Assembly (NCBI GenBank): GCA_024734495.1
Contig: JALMQS010000099.1
Coordinates: 71,632,249 to 71,696,248 of the forward strand
DNA from: Forficula auricularia
Taxonomy: Eukaryota > Arthropoda > Insecta > Dermaptera > Forficulidae
Direction: 5' to 3'
Length of the DNA stretch: 64,000 bases
Numbering within the stretch: position 1 is the stretch's first letter; each line of letters starts with the position of its first letter. The translations under genes were made by a program, and so were the position numbers. The notes beneath the pieces are model-generated. The model searched no databases. It was not told where the DNA came from and saw only the letters and a list, made by a program, of their open reading frames with translations. Positions 36,501-46,316 of this stretch are shown here, one piece after another.

Positions 36501-39500
36501 TTTTTCAAATAAAAGTCAACTTGACTATTAGTATTATTATTATTTTAGGTTAAAGATGTATATTGAGGTTCTTGACGCCCAATGAGCGGTTGTGCTGCCC
36601 TGGAGGAAAATAATACAATTTTTTCTTTGTTGGAAAAATCTCTTTATTTTACTTATGAATGTGAAGACTAGTTTCGACGTCACTTTTCCGTCATCGTCAG
36701 TCTGCAACGACAGGTGGATTTACAATATTAAGAACAATTAACAGGCACGTGATAAAATCAAGCCAGTATAAAAGGAAAATGAAATATATTATATATACTG
36801 GCTTGATTTTATCACGTGCCTGTAAATTGCTCTTAATACTTTAAATTCACTTGTCGTTCCAGACTGACGATGACGGATAAGTGACGTCGAAACTAGTCTC
36901 CACAGTCATCTATCTATTTATCTTCTATCTTCTTCTTCTATTTATTTAAATCTTTCCATATCTATGTGCCGAAGGCACACCTGGAGCAACTAGTATATAT
37001 ATAAAATGGAAAAGTATGTATATATGTATGTATGATCCAAACGATCTGATTGGCCAGTGCAAAGCGTTAAATTATTATTGAAGGAGATAATAAAGAGTGT
37101 GTCTTCTGCTGGAATTATAAATTTTATTTATCGTTATAAATAAATAAATAAAATTTATAATTCCAGCAGAAGACACTCTCTTTTATTGTCTCCTTCAATA
37201 TATAAAATTCTGGTACTCTCGGCACAAAAACTTTCAATTTAAGTTAAATTATTAGAACGATTCTGATTGGTCAGATAGCGATCGTGCTTAGCCAATGCGT
37301 TAAATAAATATTTAAAAAAATTGGCCTTCTCGAGACGCTGCCCGCCAGGGCAACCCGACCGGAGGGTTTAGGTGCAGAAGGCATGCCGAAGGCACACCTT
37401 GAGCAGCTAGGAAGTAATAATAAAGAATTTGTTCAACAAAGAAAAAATTATACTCCCTCCGTCCGGAAATATGGTATACATTTGAAAAATAATCTTAGAT
37501 TATCCAGAGTTTCGAAAGCAACTGGCAATACTCATTATATTGTTATTGTTTACATTGATAACTAAAATATCCTAACATATTTGACAGACGTTGCTTTTGT
37601 GTTGAGTTGGAATTTGAAGATCAAATATTAGTTTTTTAAGAAAAATAAAATAGTCACCGCTATAATTTCAAAATTGAAAATTTTAACTCAAATAACGTGA
37701 ATTTACAAAGAAGAGATGCCAAATCGAATCAATTGACTATTGAACAACGTCATGGTATCTTGAAACATATATTACAATATTTGAAGAGCAAAGAAAAATT
37801 AAAACACGGTGCTATTAATAAATTGATTGAAAGCGTTCAAGATGCATTTAATAAACTAAAGATCTCTTGATAACATTTTCATAACATTAAAAACCTGTAT
37901 GGAATCAATTATGTTGAAAGGAGGGAAAAATTCCTAGAAAATTCATCATAGTTAGGTAAACAAGGTGAAACTTCATCGTGAGGGTCGATTAGTTGAAAAG
38001 TATATATGTTCAGAAGAAGCGGTCAACAAGGCTAAATTTCACTTTAACCAAATTTGGATTACCCTAAAATGGTTTGTATTTAGTTCTATTGTGATAATAA
38101 AATGAATTTAATATTTTTTATATTTAATTTTAGAATTATTTGAATTTTTTTGCAAATGTATACCTTATTTCCGGACGGAGGGAGTATTATTTTACTCCAG
38201 GGCCGCACAACCGCTCATTGGGCGCCAAGAATCTCAATACACATCTTTAATAAAGAATTGCCATTTATAGAATTTAAGTTTTAAATTATTATTTTAATTT
38301 TTGAATCAAATTGATTTTTTTATCTTTTTCTAGGGTATGGAAATGTCGCTCCTCAAACTCTATGGGGTAAACTCTTAACAATTATATATGCAATGATTGG
38401 GATGCCCCTGTTTTTGCTCTACCTTTCAAATATTGGCGATCTCCTAGCAAGAGCGTTTAAATGGACGTATAGCCGATGTCGTATCTGCCCAAAGCCAAGG
38501 AAGCAACACGTGCGTTCCACGATACTTTCTTCTTAAAATTTAATCTACGCTAATTTATTCTAACTAAGACTGTAACTCATTAAGGTTGACTCAAACCATG
38601 TAAAAGCGGGCGAACAACATGCCGAGGAAGCGGATGAGGATGAGGATGAGGAGGATGACGACGATGAAGAGGATGACGAGTCTTTGAGCGACGTCTACGA
38701 TCCACACACTGTAACTGTTCCGATCACATTATGCCTCGCGATAATGGTTGGGTAAGGATTTCCCTAACAAATAAAAAATTCAATTGAACAGAAATTAAAT
38801 TCAAGACTAGACTTCAGAATATTATAGGCATCATTAAATTTAAAGCGGAACTCTCTTCATATATCGTTTATCTTTTAATTAAATGACTTTAACGAGGAGG
38901 TAATATTCATTAATCAGAAAAACTTTTAACTCGGCTTTTTAATTAAGAGCATTTAATATAATATTACATACAAAATAATTAAAGTGAATCCACAGTATGA
39001 AGTTAGCTAAAAAAAGTTATTCGATTAATTAAATTATTATATTAAATTAACCGTAATGTATTTATTCACATTTTTTTACTTTATCCAATGCGAAGAATGG
39101 GTAAAGTATTGTAATCGGTCTCGCGGCAAGCGTGACTTTAAAGGGTCCTCAGGTAAAGACTACGGAACCCATGGTGTTAATTAAAGTCACAAATTGTAGT
39201 ATTCAATTAGGTTGAATTTTAGCACGTGAGGGTTTTGCCAAAAATTACATGGGGATTCGTCGAGAGGCCAAAAATTTCGGTTTTTTCATTTAGTGCGTGC
39301 GTGCTGTACAATTTTGAGTTGTTTATCATAAAAGAATTTAGTCTTTTTGATTTTAAGTCGATTCTTCCACGTTTTTAGTAGAGGTTGCCATTATTAGTCA
39401 AAACATCAAAAATGGAATGCATAAGGTTATTTCTCTAGTAATAGATAAGAATCGATCGTTATTTTTTATTTTAAGCCGATTCCTCCATGTCTTCAGGGAT

Positions 39501-42500
39501 GGTTACCAATAATAATTGAAGCGTCAAAAATCCAATGTAGAATTGTTATTCCTCAAGTATTAAATGAGAATTGATCATTATTTTTGAATTAAAGTCAACA
39601 TGAACTGAAAATTGCAAGTGATATCTTATTAATAATAAAGGAATAAACACATTAATATTTCAAATGAATTTGGATAAAGTTTAGCAACGATCCGTTGCAG
39701 TTTATTTTATTTCTATGTAGCAAATGTGTTTCTATCAAGGCCTAGGTGTTGCTAAGAGTTATAAAGACTTCTCTTTCATTTCAGTTTAATATAAACTTTC
39801 GTTTAATGATTATTACAATACAAATTTACCTAAATCCAATCGGGTATTTAAATCCATGAATAATAATAGTATTTATTTAAAAAGACTTATGATAAAGGTC
39901 AACCCTTCGAAACTATAGCCTCTAACAATAGAATAGTATATACCTATACATATCATGCTCGATATATATATTATGTATATGTTTATTTACGTCCAGCTTA
40001 GGAACCTCTTTGATTTCTCTTTATGAGTCGACAACTCTGCTACTCTCGGCAAAACAAAATCTTTTAATTTCATTTTTTTTTCATTTAAATATTAAATTCA
40101 TCTTTTTAGGCAAAAATAAAATTTCAGACCTGTTTGATGTCAAGACACACAGCTAGTGGTAGAGTCACAGGTTTTTTTTCTTCGAGGGTAGGTGGAAATC
40201 TTCACAAAAAAGTCACTGCCGGGCCCGTACCCAGCAGAGTGTGGATTCCTACCCACTAAAACCATCTCCCTTTATCGTCACCACATTCTGCTACGGAACG
40301 ACCGTTAGGTATAACATCGTAAGAGGGGTCGTAGCTAATTGGTAGAGTCACAGGTGTGACTTTTAAATGTTCCGATCTTTATCTTTATAGTACGGAGACT
40401 AAAAATCATTCAGTTTGATTTTAATAATTTAAAGTATATTACCAATAATGAATTTGCGGATGTGAAATGATTACTTTATTAATTTTCATTCATGCAAAAA
40501 CGTTCAATTAATAAAATAGCCTGCATTCCTTTAACTATAATTAATAGAAAATTGTTTCTTTATGCTTTCCTAATCGTTACCTTACATGCCTTCAAATAAT
40601 AGAATTTATTCCTAATATAATTTAAAATAATAAATTAAAGAAAGCGACCTAATCAGAGTCGCAGAAATAGGAAAACAAATAAAGAAATAAACATTGCTTA
40701 GGGACTAATAATAGAGTAAAAATAAAATTCCCTTGTGATTACAAACTTTTTGTCACTATTACCCCAGACCTTTCTTTGGAATAACAATTCTTTGTGGCTA
40801 AATTTGCGACAAGGAAAGTTGACTTTCTATTCTTTATACAAGCCCAGGGACATGGCAATGCAGAGTATAATGCGAACATTTAGGCGCCAAGTATCCAGGA
40901 AAGCTGCTTGTATATACTCTATACTGGGTAGGGTTTTATCCCTATTGCGCACATGCGATGGCTCTATACAAGCCCCTAATTTGATTCTTTCTCGTATCCC
41001 ATAAAGGCCTCCTAGCATTAATCCAATTCGGAAGCGATTCAAAAACTAATTGAGATTCAGCTCTGGGTTTCTCTCTTGACCCTTTAGCCTACGGTAGAAG
41101 CATCTTTTCCCTTTCCATTTCATATTGTTCAGGGGAAATTAATTCAATCATTTAACCAAAGTATTATCTAAATAAAATTCTATATTTATCATAAATCGGC
41201 TCTTATTCAGTAAATTAGACACGAATTCTATTGCGAATTGTTCCTGTGCCAACTAACCCATTCTTATAAGAAATTAATTGACAGAGACGGAAATCAAGTA
41301 ATTGAAATACATAGATACTCATTACAATATTAATTTGTAATTTGTACCCTGTTAGATCACATGAAAATAATTGGTGTATTTCTTTACTTCTTTTATCGCG
41401 ATTAAAATCTTAAGTAAAAGTTTTTAATTCAAAAGTAAAAATATAAATCCAAATACTTATTATTTTTACTTTACCATACAGGGTATGGTCAAGTATTGTA
41501 ATCGTGCATGAAAAAAGTGTTTTTGTGCTTTTTTTCGAAATATCTCAAAAAACGACTGAAACTATTTTTATTAAAAAAATTGGGCGAAACCATGGCATTT
41601 CGGTCTACAAAAAAGCCCTAATAAGTAAACATCAAAAAAATTATATTTTTCGAGTTAATAATTGTTTTGTCAAAATGTCTCTTAGTCTGTTCGTCTGTTA
41701 TTCAGTTAGTCTGTGCGTTACCAAATTATTGTGGACGAGGTAGCTCAAAAACTAGTGTGAATATCAAAACTAAATTTCACACTTAGTTTTGGTGCATTGA
41801 GATTAAGAGCTGATTAGATTTTCGTGCATATCGACCCAAAATTAAGTGGGGCAGAGGGGGGGGGTACATATTAAAAATCTAGGCCATTTTAACAATTTCA
41901 ACCAAATTTTGTATACATAATCAGTGGGACCCAGCAGACTAAAAAATGCAAAAACTAAACACCCAAAATGGGGGGGGGGTCAAAAAATTAAAAAACTAGA
42001 TCCTTGTACCAAACTCAATCAAATTATATACATAATATATAACATAATTATATATATAATCCGTGGGCCCACAGAAGTCTAAAAATGCAAAAAATAACAG
42101 CCCAAAATGGGGGTAGGGGGGTTGTAGGGCTTAAAAATGAAAATATAGGCCTATGAACCAAATTCAACCAAATTTTGTATACATAATCAGTGGGCCCCCA
42201 GAAGTCTAAAAATGCAAAAACTAACCCCCCCCCCTACATGATTATAAATAATTTTATTAAATATTAAATATAAGAGAGGGACTAGGGTGTATGGTAAAGT
42301 CAAGTGGATGGCCACATCAGAACGTGTCAGTTTATTTGAAAATAAACTGATATAGAGAAGGCAAGAAGGAAGACTAATAGGGGCTTCCTTCATTGACCCT
42401 TTTGGACCCGGAGGAAGGAGGGAAGATCCTCCGAAACCTCTGCTTCGAAACAATATTATAAGAGAAAAATATTTTCAATAAATATTATTCTTTGGAAATA

Positions 42501-45500
42501 GTCTCTTTTTTATTTCCGGACTGCCTTCATCCAATCGTGAGATTATATATTAGTCTGTCTCCAAAAAAAACTTCTAACCAACTAATATGTACATCATTAT
42601 ATTGAATGTTAATAAACTTGTCATAGGTGTTCTTTTTATTAAAAGATTTTATTTAGTATTTTCAAAATTATATTTTGAATTATTCGAAATTAGTTTTGAC
42701 ATTATTTTAGTCAATTAATTTTAAAAGATGTCATGTAAAATTTGACGCCCCATTAAACCTAAAAGCTCTTAATTTAACTTTGGTTATTAGGTAAAAGATT
42801 ATGATTATTGTCAAACATTGAATATAATGTGCGTGAACTGTAATGGCCTATTTGAAAATTTATATTCAAACACTTTAATATTATGATAGTTCACATTTTA
42901 GTAGGTAAACTATTGTTGAATTTTCCTTTTCAGTTATATCTGTGGAGGCGCTTGGCTTTTCATCTTATGGGAAAAGTGGACATTTTTAGACGCTAGTTAT
43001 TTTTGTTTTATCTCACTTTCCACAATCGGATTTGGAGACATTGTTCCCGGCGACGAGATTACCTCCAAAGACACAATTGAATGGACATTTATTTTCTGTG
43101 CCATGTATCTACTCTTAGGTAAGTATCATAAAAAAATAAAAATAAATAAATAGTACCTACTAATCTTTTTTATTAAATGTGAAGATGGGGACACAATTAA
43201 ATTTTAAATGCTTTATGTATAGATGGAAAAAAATTATGCTCAATATCTCGGTGTAAGATATCTTTGTGGGAGTGGAATGCCTTGGTAAATTGTAAATACT
43301 TTCGAATTAAATTACAAAATTTGATGGAAGTTTTAACATTTATTAATTACTAGCTGACGCCCGCGCCTTCGGCCCGGCGTCACCTACCCCTGGCGGGGAG
43401 CGTCTCATTTTATGGTTAACATTTATATAGATAATAGCTGACCCGACCAGGCGTTGCTGTGACTAACCTTATCATAAATGTAAATAAGTATATTTAAAAA
43501 TAATAATAGTTTTGAAAATAAATTGAAAATGCAAATTATTATAGAATAGGTATTAAAACAGTAAATGAATTATATATTTTTTGTCAAAATTGTTCCCTTA
43601 ACCAAAAATAATATTGACAGTTGAAAGATTTCCAAAAAGCTATTATCGGCCATCTTGTTTGTTTGCTTTTACTTCAAAGAGAGGCGCTGGCGTTGTTTCC
43701 TCGAAAAAATATTTTTTACATGCCACAGATGTGATATCTATAAAAACACTATATATAAAACACTCGTGTATTTGAATGGATATTTGTGTGAAAATTTCAA
43801 AGAAATCGGTGAAGAACTTTAGGAGATCCTTCAACGTATCACTTAAGCGTAACAGTACATTTTTTATTTATATAGATATATAGCCTCTACCATGTAAAAG
43901 TATATCAATGAGGATCCGAAACGTCGGTGGAAGTCTGAATAAAATATTATTACACCGCGATATTGTCCAAAATTTTCTTTTCCATCTATTCCTAAAGAAT
44001 ATAATATTTTTTATGTTTCCAGATTAAGAAACCAAAAGTTTTTTTTTTAGATAAAAAGATAATAATAATAGGATTGAATTTTAAAAGTTTTACTATAAAT
44101 TTATGGTAAATAAACAGTTAAACAAAAGTTTATATAAAACACAAATTTTATAAAGTCATGCTTTGTTACTCGAGTCTAATAAGTAAATGAAACAAGGCCC
44201 GAAAGCCCTGAGCAGTGGCTTAGGAACAGGGATTACATGGTAGCTACATTGCCCCTTCCTGACAGAAGGGGGGATAATGCTTTAGTCCCCCTCCCGTAGA
44301 ATGAATTATTTTTTACTTTGTTATTTTATTTTTTACAATTTTTTTTTCTCAAAATTCTACTAAAATTTTCGACTTTGTCTTAAAAGAGAGTTTTCGAAAA
44401 AATTCCACCTACAGTTATAGGGTATGTCTGTCTTTTGAACCCCCTCTCACACACACACTCATCGAAAAAAAAATCTAGGCTCTCCTCATGGAGTAGGTAT
44501 AAAATCCTCTTTTTGTTTTCAAAATCTCGATTTCTATCTTTGAAAGTTACTCACCTAGAAGTAAAAAATTGCAAAAGTAACTTTTATAACCCTGGAAATT
44601 AAGGCCTCAAAGTGTGAGTTTCTCGGAACTGAAATACACATTGTAATTTTAATGAAATTGATATTTGAGTAGGTAAAAATTAAAACATGTTTTTCTCTAT
44701 GGTTTAATGAAATACCATTTATTGGGTCGTAATAAATTCTTTTAAAATTTTTGTCCTTGTTTAAAAAAGGGTTTTATAAAACCTCGGAGTGCCTCTGGAG
44801 GACAAAGAAGTCAACGTCTAAACACAAAATAAAATTATTATCATTTCGGTCCATAATTTGTATTAATTTGAAAGTTTATATTAGGAAAATAAGGACAAGT
44901 TTTTATGTGGGACTTTTTATTTATCCACCAACGTTTCGTCGACTTTTTTTTTCGTTACCATTGAAGGCCATCAGAACACAATTTTCAAAAAATATTTGGC
45001 ACATTCACAAAAAAACGACGAAACGTTGGTGGATAAATAAAAAAGTCACACATAAAAACTTGTCCTTATTTTCCTAATATAAACTTTCAAATTAATCAAA
45101 TAAAATTATTTTTTGATTTGCTATTTTCCTGTCCAATTATCTGCCAACTTACTTTATTAAATAAATAATATGGATGGTATGGACTTTAATAATAAAAGTT
45201 TTAACTGTATATATTACATTACAAACGTTCCTACGCGCTTAGGTGAGTAATAACTAAAAGAGGAATTATTCGATTTTTAAATCTTTAATTGTATCTAGTG
45301 CCCTATAATTTTGAAATTTTTAAAAGGGCTAAAATTTTTTGTTAGTTATGCTTTAACGGCTACAAAAAACTCGCTAAAATGTAATTGTAGTAAAGATATC
45401 AAAAATAGAACACTGAATTTTTTCGTTACAAAATATTGTATTATCAAATTATTTTTAAATTAAAAATCTTGACTTGACAAATATGTGGGTTTTTAAATTT

Positions 45501-46083
45501 TTTTAAATCATCCGAAAAATAACGAATATACTATGATACTTAGATTTTGGGTTAGCTAGCTTCTAAACTTTAAAGGAAAGATGTAGAAAATCAAAAAGAA
45601 ACGAAACTTTATTAGGAGGAGTGTTTGAACAGTTGTACCAATTAGCAAAATTTTTGTACAAAAGTTTGTATTAATAAACTAAACATTTCTGTCAGGTCTC
45701 AGCTCTATAGTTCAGGAAAAAAATCGTCAGAACATTAAAATCGAGGAGAACGTACCAAGAGTTAAAGAATGTTTTCACTTTTTTTTTTTTTACAATTTAT
45801 ATATAAACTGCGCTCTACTATTTTTAAGGACAATTAAAAATTTTATTGAATCTAAAGAATAATTGCCGTTTCATGTTGATAAGCATCTGCATGCTATTCT
45901 TAATAAATTACAATTAAACAAGACAGACAGAGTAGGTATCGCATGGTTAATGATTTTCGCAATTAATTTTGTTAAGGAATGGCGGTGATAGCGATGTGCT
46001 TCAATTTAATGCAAGAGGAGGTGGTGGCGAAATTGCATCGCTGTGGAGCATTCATTAAACGATGCTGTGGAACTCAAAAATGA
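27431..46083 (+). CDS. Two-pore-domain (K2P/TWIK-type) potassium channel, seven exons
   Basis: Predicted 354-residue plasma-membrane K+ leak channel; family members dimerise to form one pore and set resting potential. Coding exons: 27431-27596, 29902-30056, 30194-30302, 38334-38509, 38585-38751, 42934-43118, 45977-46083. All phases join without stops. Domains in order: basic N-terminus (1-17), TM1 (about 30-52), extracellular cap with sequon N72-L-T and C82/C83, pore helix and first filter TTIGYG (141-146), TM2 (about 157-182), intracellular linker with an acidic run (216-234), TM3 (about 244-270), second filter STIGFG (287-292), TM4 (about 306-335), short basic C-tail. Both filters are canonical, so the protein should conduct K+. 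It resembles invertebrate TWK/sandman-like channels; the exact orthologue is not decided. The start is the first ATG after an in-frame stop. Introns total about 17.6 kb and are full of transposons. Confidence 0.93.
27767..27934 (+). repeat. Palindromic tail module (no ribozyme core)
   Basis: 27767-27890 is a hairpin: GAAGGAGACAATAAAAGAGT and CAGCAGAAGACACACTC arms around a short AT centre. It continues into TATATAAAAATTCTGCTACT, CTCGGCAAAAACTTTCAATT. The same ending follows the hammerhead-like core in 56019-56342 and 62272-62450. Confidence 0.6.
27935..29901. other. K2P intron 1, remaining part, nothing recognised
   Basis: AT-rich intronic sequence. No element ends or extra coding exon detected. 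Confidence 0.5.
29902..30056 (+). CDS. K2P exon 2: extracellular cap
   Basis: Acceptor TTTTTTAG/GATCCC, donor GAG/GTAAGA. Encodes residues 56-107, including the N-L-T glycosylation sequon and the double cysteine that may form the cap disulfide between subunits. Confidence 0.9.
30194..30302 (+). CDS. K2P exon 3: pore helix 1
   Basis: Acceptor TTGCTCAG/GTGGTA, donor ATAG/GTAATG. Encodes residues 108-143 ending LTVITTI; the filter glycine is split across the next intron, an intron position I recognise as common in K2P genes. Confidence 0.93.
30667..30960 (+). mobile_element. hAT MITE with 8-bp TSD
   Basis: A 294-bp element starting CAGTGGTTTCAAATC and ending GTTTTAGAACCGCTG. The flanks are CCTTAGAG (30659-30666) and CCTTAGAA (30961-30968), 7 of 8 identical. 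CAGTGGTT...AACC.CTG ends and an 8-bp duplication are typical of hAT. Confidence 0.8.
31135..31662 (+). mobile_element. hAT MITE with internal duplication
   Basis: Starts CAGAGGATCCCAAACT and ends AGTTTGGGAACCCCTG, the classical hAT CAGGGGTTCCCAAACT type. Flanks ACATAAGT and GATTAAGT match at 6 of 8. Inside, a ~90-bp segment (ATTCTAATACAAGAGTATTT with flanks) occurs twice. Confidence 0.75.
31940..32545 (+). mobile_element. ACTTTACCATACA-ended element (copy 1)
   Basis: Begins AAATAAGCTGACGTGTTCTG, with ACTTTACCATACAACCTGG near the start and CCATACCCTGTATGGCAAAGT at the end, giving imperfect inverted ends. Contains TACAAAATTTGGTTGAGTTT and GCACCAAAATCTAATCAGCT. No coding. Other copies: 41466-42338 (minus), 58508-59480 and 61565-62270 (plus). 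Confidence 0.65.
32755..32965. other. GC-rich island of unknown origin in a K2P intron
   Basis: About 210 bases of clearly higher GC than the surrounding AT-rich intron, with compact hairpins (GAACAAGCTCAGACTTGTTC; CCGCGCGCGGCGC). Frames are open on both strands across it (minus 32620-32934; plus 32846-33133) but match no family I know, and no splice sites join them to the channel. It could be a structured RNA gene, a transposon fragment or a transferred segment. Confidence 0.4.
33204..34619. mobile_element. Fold-back element, ~700-bp inverted arms
   Basis: Starts CAGGGAGATTCACGGTCGG and ends CGACCGTGAATCACCCTG; the two halves are inverted copies along almost their full length (for example GGTCCAAAACATGGCCCTAA and its partner). 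The centre lies near 33910-33990. No transposase is visible. No convincing target duplication was found. Confidence 0.75.
34912..35150 (+). repeat. Hammerhead-like core with tail module
   Basis: The core at 35014-35053 on the + strand reads CTGATGA, T, GAAGGC-CAA-GCCTTC, GAAAC, TATA, GTC. AT and GT microsatellites follow, then GCATCAAGCAGAGGACATCC and TCTTTGTTTCTCTTTA, which pair with an inverted copy at 34912-34948. Confidence 0.6.
35490..35640 (-). repeat. Hammerhead-like unit, GAAACGTT family (single arm)
   Basis: On the minus strand 35543-35577 reads CTGAAGA, AGTC...GGTTGAC stem, GAAAC, GTT. The flanks (AAAGTTTATAATGGGAATTA on one side, GAGTACATTATAATTTC on the other) recur at 50430-50590. 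A larger palindrome begins at 35651. Confidence 0.65.
35651..36160. repeat. 510-bp near-perfect palindrome with two hammerhead-like cores
   Basis: Outer ends GTTGATGAAAGCAGTCCACG and its complement; centre near 35906. Each arm has the core: minus strand 35724-35763 and + strand 36048-36087, reading CTGAAGA, a GGAGA/TCTCC stem with AT loop, GAAAC, GTC. The only separation between GAAAC and GTC is none, so stem III would be just the palindrome ACGT. Confidence 0.75.
36962..37001 (+). mobile_element. Helitron-like 3' end
   Basis: Hairpin GTGCC-GAA-GGCAC, eleven bases, then CTAG followed by T. Matches the 3'-end plan of Helitrons. The 5' end was not located. Confidence 0.5.
37076..37245 (+). repeat. 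Palindromic tail module
   Basis: Arms GAAGGAGATAATAAAGAGTG / CACTCTCTTTTATTGTCTCC around an AT centre, then TCGGCACAAAAACTTTCAAT. Same family as 27767-27934. Confidence 0.6.
37322..37412 (+). mobile_element. Helitron-like 3' end with GC-rich block
   Basis: GAGACGCTGCCCGCCAGGG is followed by the hairpin TGCC-GAA-GGCA and, 11 bases later, CTAG. Related to the end at 36962. The base after CTAG is G rather than T. Confidence 0.4.
37453..38184 (+). mobile_element. Tc1/mariner relic with Stowaway-like terminal repeats
   Basis: Left end CTCCCTCCGTCCGGAAATAT and right end TTATTTCCGGACGGAGGGAG form ~34-bp inverted repeats with one mismatch, flanked by TA on both sides (37451-37452, 38185-38186). This terminus is strikingly like plant Stowaway/mariner ends. 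A decayed frame at 37733-37870 reads LTIEQRHGILKHILQYLKSK and onward to a stop, similar to the helix-turn-helix start of plant-type mariner transposases. At 732 bp it is a deletion derivative and cannot make transposase. Confidence 0.75.
38334..38509 (+). CDS. K2P exon 4: first filter and TM2
   Basis: Acceptor TTTTTCTAG/GGTATGG, donor CAC/GTGCGT. Completes the filter as GYGNVAPQT and encodes TM2 (LLTIIYAMIGMPLFLLYLS) followed by a cysteine- and arginine-rich start of the cytosolic linker. Confidence 0.93.
38585..38751 (+). CDS. K2P exon 5: acidic linker and start of TM3
   Basis: Acceptor CATTAAG/GTTGAC, donor TTGG/GTAAGG, after a 75-bp intron. Encodes 19 consecutive residues (216-234) of which 18 are Asp or Glu, then SLSDVYDPHTVTVPITLCLA entering TM3. 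Confidence 0.92.
39878..40085 (+). repeat. Decayed hammerhead-like unit with tail
   Basis: CTTATGATAAAGGTCAACCC, TTCGAAACTATAGCC is a mutated core; later CTCTTTGATTTCTCTTTATG and CTCTGCTACTCTCGGCAAA match the tail module. Confidence 0.5.
41466..42338 (-). mobile_element. ACTTTACCATACA-ended element (copy 2)
   Basis: Minus-strand copy with the same ordered landmarks as 31940-32545, plus several tandem repeats of the CCCAAAATGGGGG / AAATTTTGTATACATAATCA segment, which lengthen it to about 870 bp. Confidence 0.65.
42395..42560 (+). repeat. Decayed GAAAC-type hammerhead-like unit
   Basis: CCGGAGGAAGGAGGGAAGAT, CCTCCGAAACCTC resembles the CTGAAGAAGGAGGG...CCTCCGAAACGTC core of 53141-53180 with several changes, so it should be inactive. 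Confidence 0.4.
42934..43118 (+). CDS. K2P exon 6: TM3, second filter, start of TM4
   Basis: Acceptor CTTTTCAG/TTATATC, donor TTAG/GTAAGT. Encodes GYICGGAWLFILWEKW, the second filter STIGFGDIVPG and the first half of TM4. Confidence 0.94.
43350..43390 (-). mobile_element. Helitron-like 3' end
   Basis: On the minus strand: a GC hairpin GACGCCGGGCC-GAA-GGCGCGGGCGTC type, two bases, then CTAG followed by T. The body would extend to higher coordinates; the 5' end was not fixed. Confidence 0.5.
44858..45097. repeat. 240-bp palindrome, GAAACGTT family
   Basis: Arms TTGAAAGTTTATATTAGGAA and complement; both contain CGACGAAACGTTGGTGGATA or its complement. The CTGAAGA part of the core is missing, so it is a decayed or truncated pair. 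Confidence 0.65.
45977..46083 (+). CDS. K2P exon 7: end of TM4 and C-terminus
   Basis: Acceptor TTGTTAAG/GAATGG. Encodes GMAVIAMCFNLMQEEVVAKL and a short cysteine/lysine tail, then TGA at 46081-46083. QEEVV after TM4 is typical of invertebrate K2P channels. Confidence 0.93.
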
Positions 46084-46160
46084 TCCATTTACCAGTTATC
46101 ATTCATCATATTTTTTTTTTCATTAGCAAATACAATATAAATACCAGCGTTACGGAGTAA

Positions 46161-46166
46161 AATAAA
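46161..46166 (+). terminator. Candidate polyadenylation signal of the K2P gene
   Basis: AATAAA 78 bases after the stop codon. It is plausible by position, but A/T-rich sequence makes chance matches likely. Confidence 0.4.
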
Positions 46167-46316
46167 ACAAAAATATTTTGTAAATTAATAATACATAGTA
46201 CTAAAATTAAAATCATGACTGCAAAATATTAGAAATATCAATTTAAATGTTTACTCCCACAGGAGTGTTGAGGAACACAATAATCTAAAAAATATAATAC
46301 CAAATAATCCGCGATT

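Larger units (their letters stand above)
36553..38255. mobile_element. Palindromic hammerhead-bearing element split by nested insertions
   Basis: The left end (AGATGTATATTGAGGTTCTT, GCCCAATGAGCGGTTGTG) has its inverted partner at 38199-38255. Inside, arms at 36655-36910 pair closely and carry cores at 36664-36703 (minus) and 36861-36900 (plus): CTGACGA, T, GACG...CGTC stem, GAAAC, TA, GTC. The right arm is interrupted by Helitron-like ends, a tail-module hairpin and a mariner relic. Confidence 0.6.
30303..38333. other. K2P intron 3, 8.0 kb, transposon-rich
   Basis: Holds two hAT MITEs, one copy of the 0.6-1-kb ACTTTACCATACA element, a GC-rich island, a 1.4-kb fold-back element, several hammerhead-bearing units and a nested mariner relic, each listed separately. 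It interrupts the first selectivity filter codon. Confidence 0.85.
38752..42933. other. K2P intron 5, mostly unassigned
   Basis: 39067-39240 has ACTTTATCCAATGCGAAGAA and GGTAAAGTATTGTAATCGG, probably a relative of the ACTTTACCATACA element. 39878-40085 is a decayed hammerhead and tail unit. 40140-40370 has two copies of TAGAGTCACAGGT after tRNA A-box-like GTAGCTAATTGGTAGAG. 40740-41050 is less AT-rich and open on both strands but unrecognised. Confidence 0.5.
43119..45976. other. K2P intron 6, repeat-derived
   Basis: Includes the Helitron-like end at 43350, relics near 43430-43870 resembling insect non-autonomous elements (GAAATCGGTGAAGAACTTTA), a GGATCCGAAACGTCGGTGG remnant at 43911-43930 and the palindrome at 44858. 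Otherwise AT-rich. Confidence 0.5.

Noticed and set aside
40735..41042. Possible gene or mitochondrial insertion at 40.7-41.1 kb
   Set aside because: The region is less AT-rich and open on both strands, but I could match it to no protein or mitochondrial gene, and splice sites do not link it to the channel.
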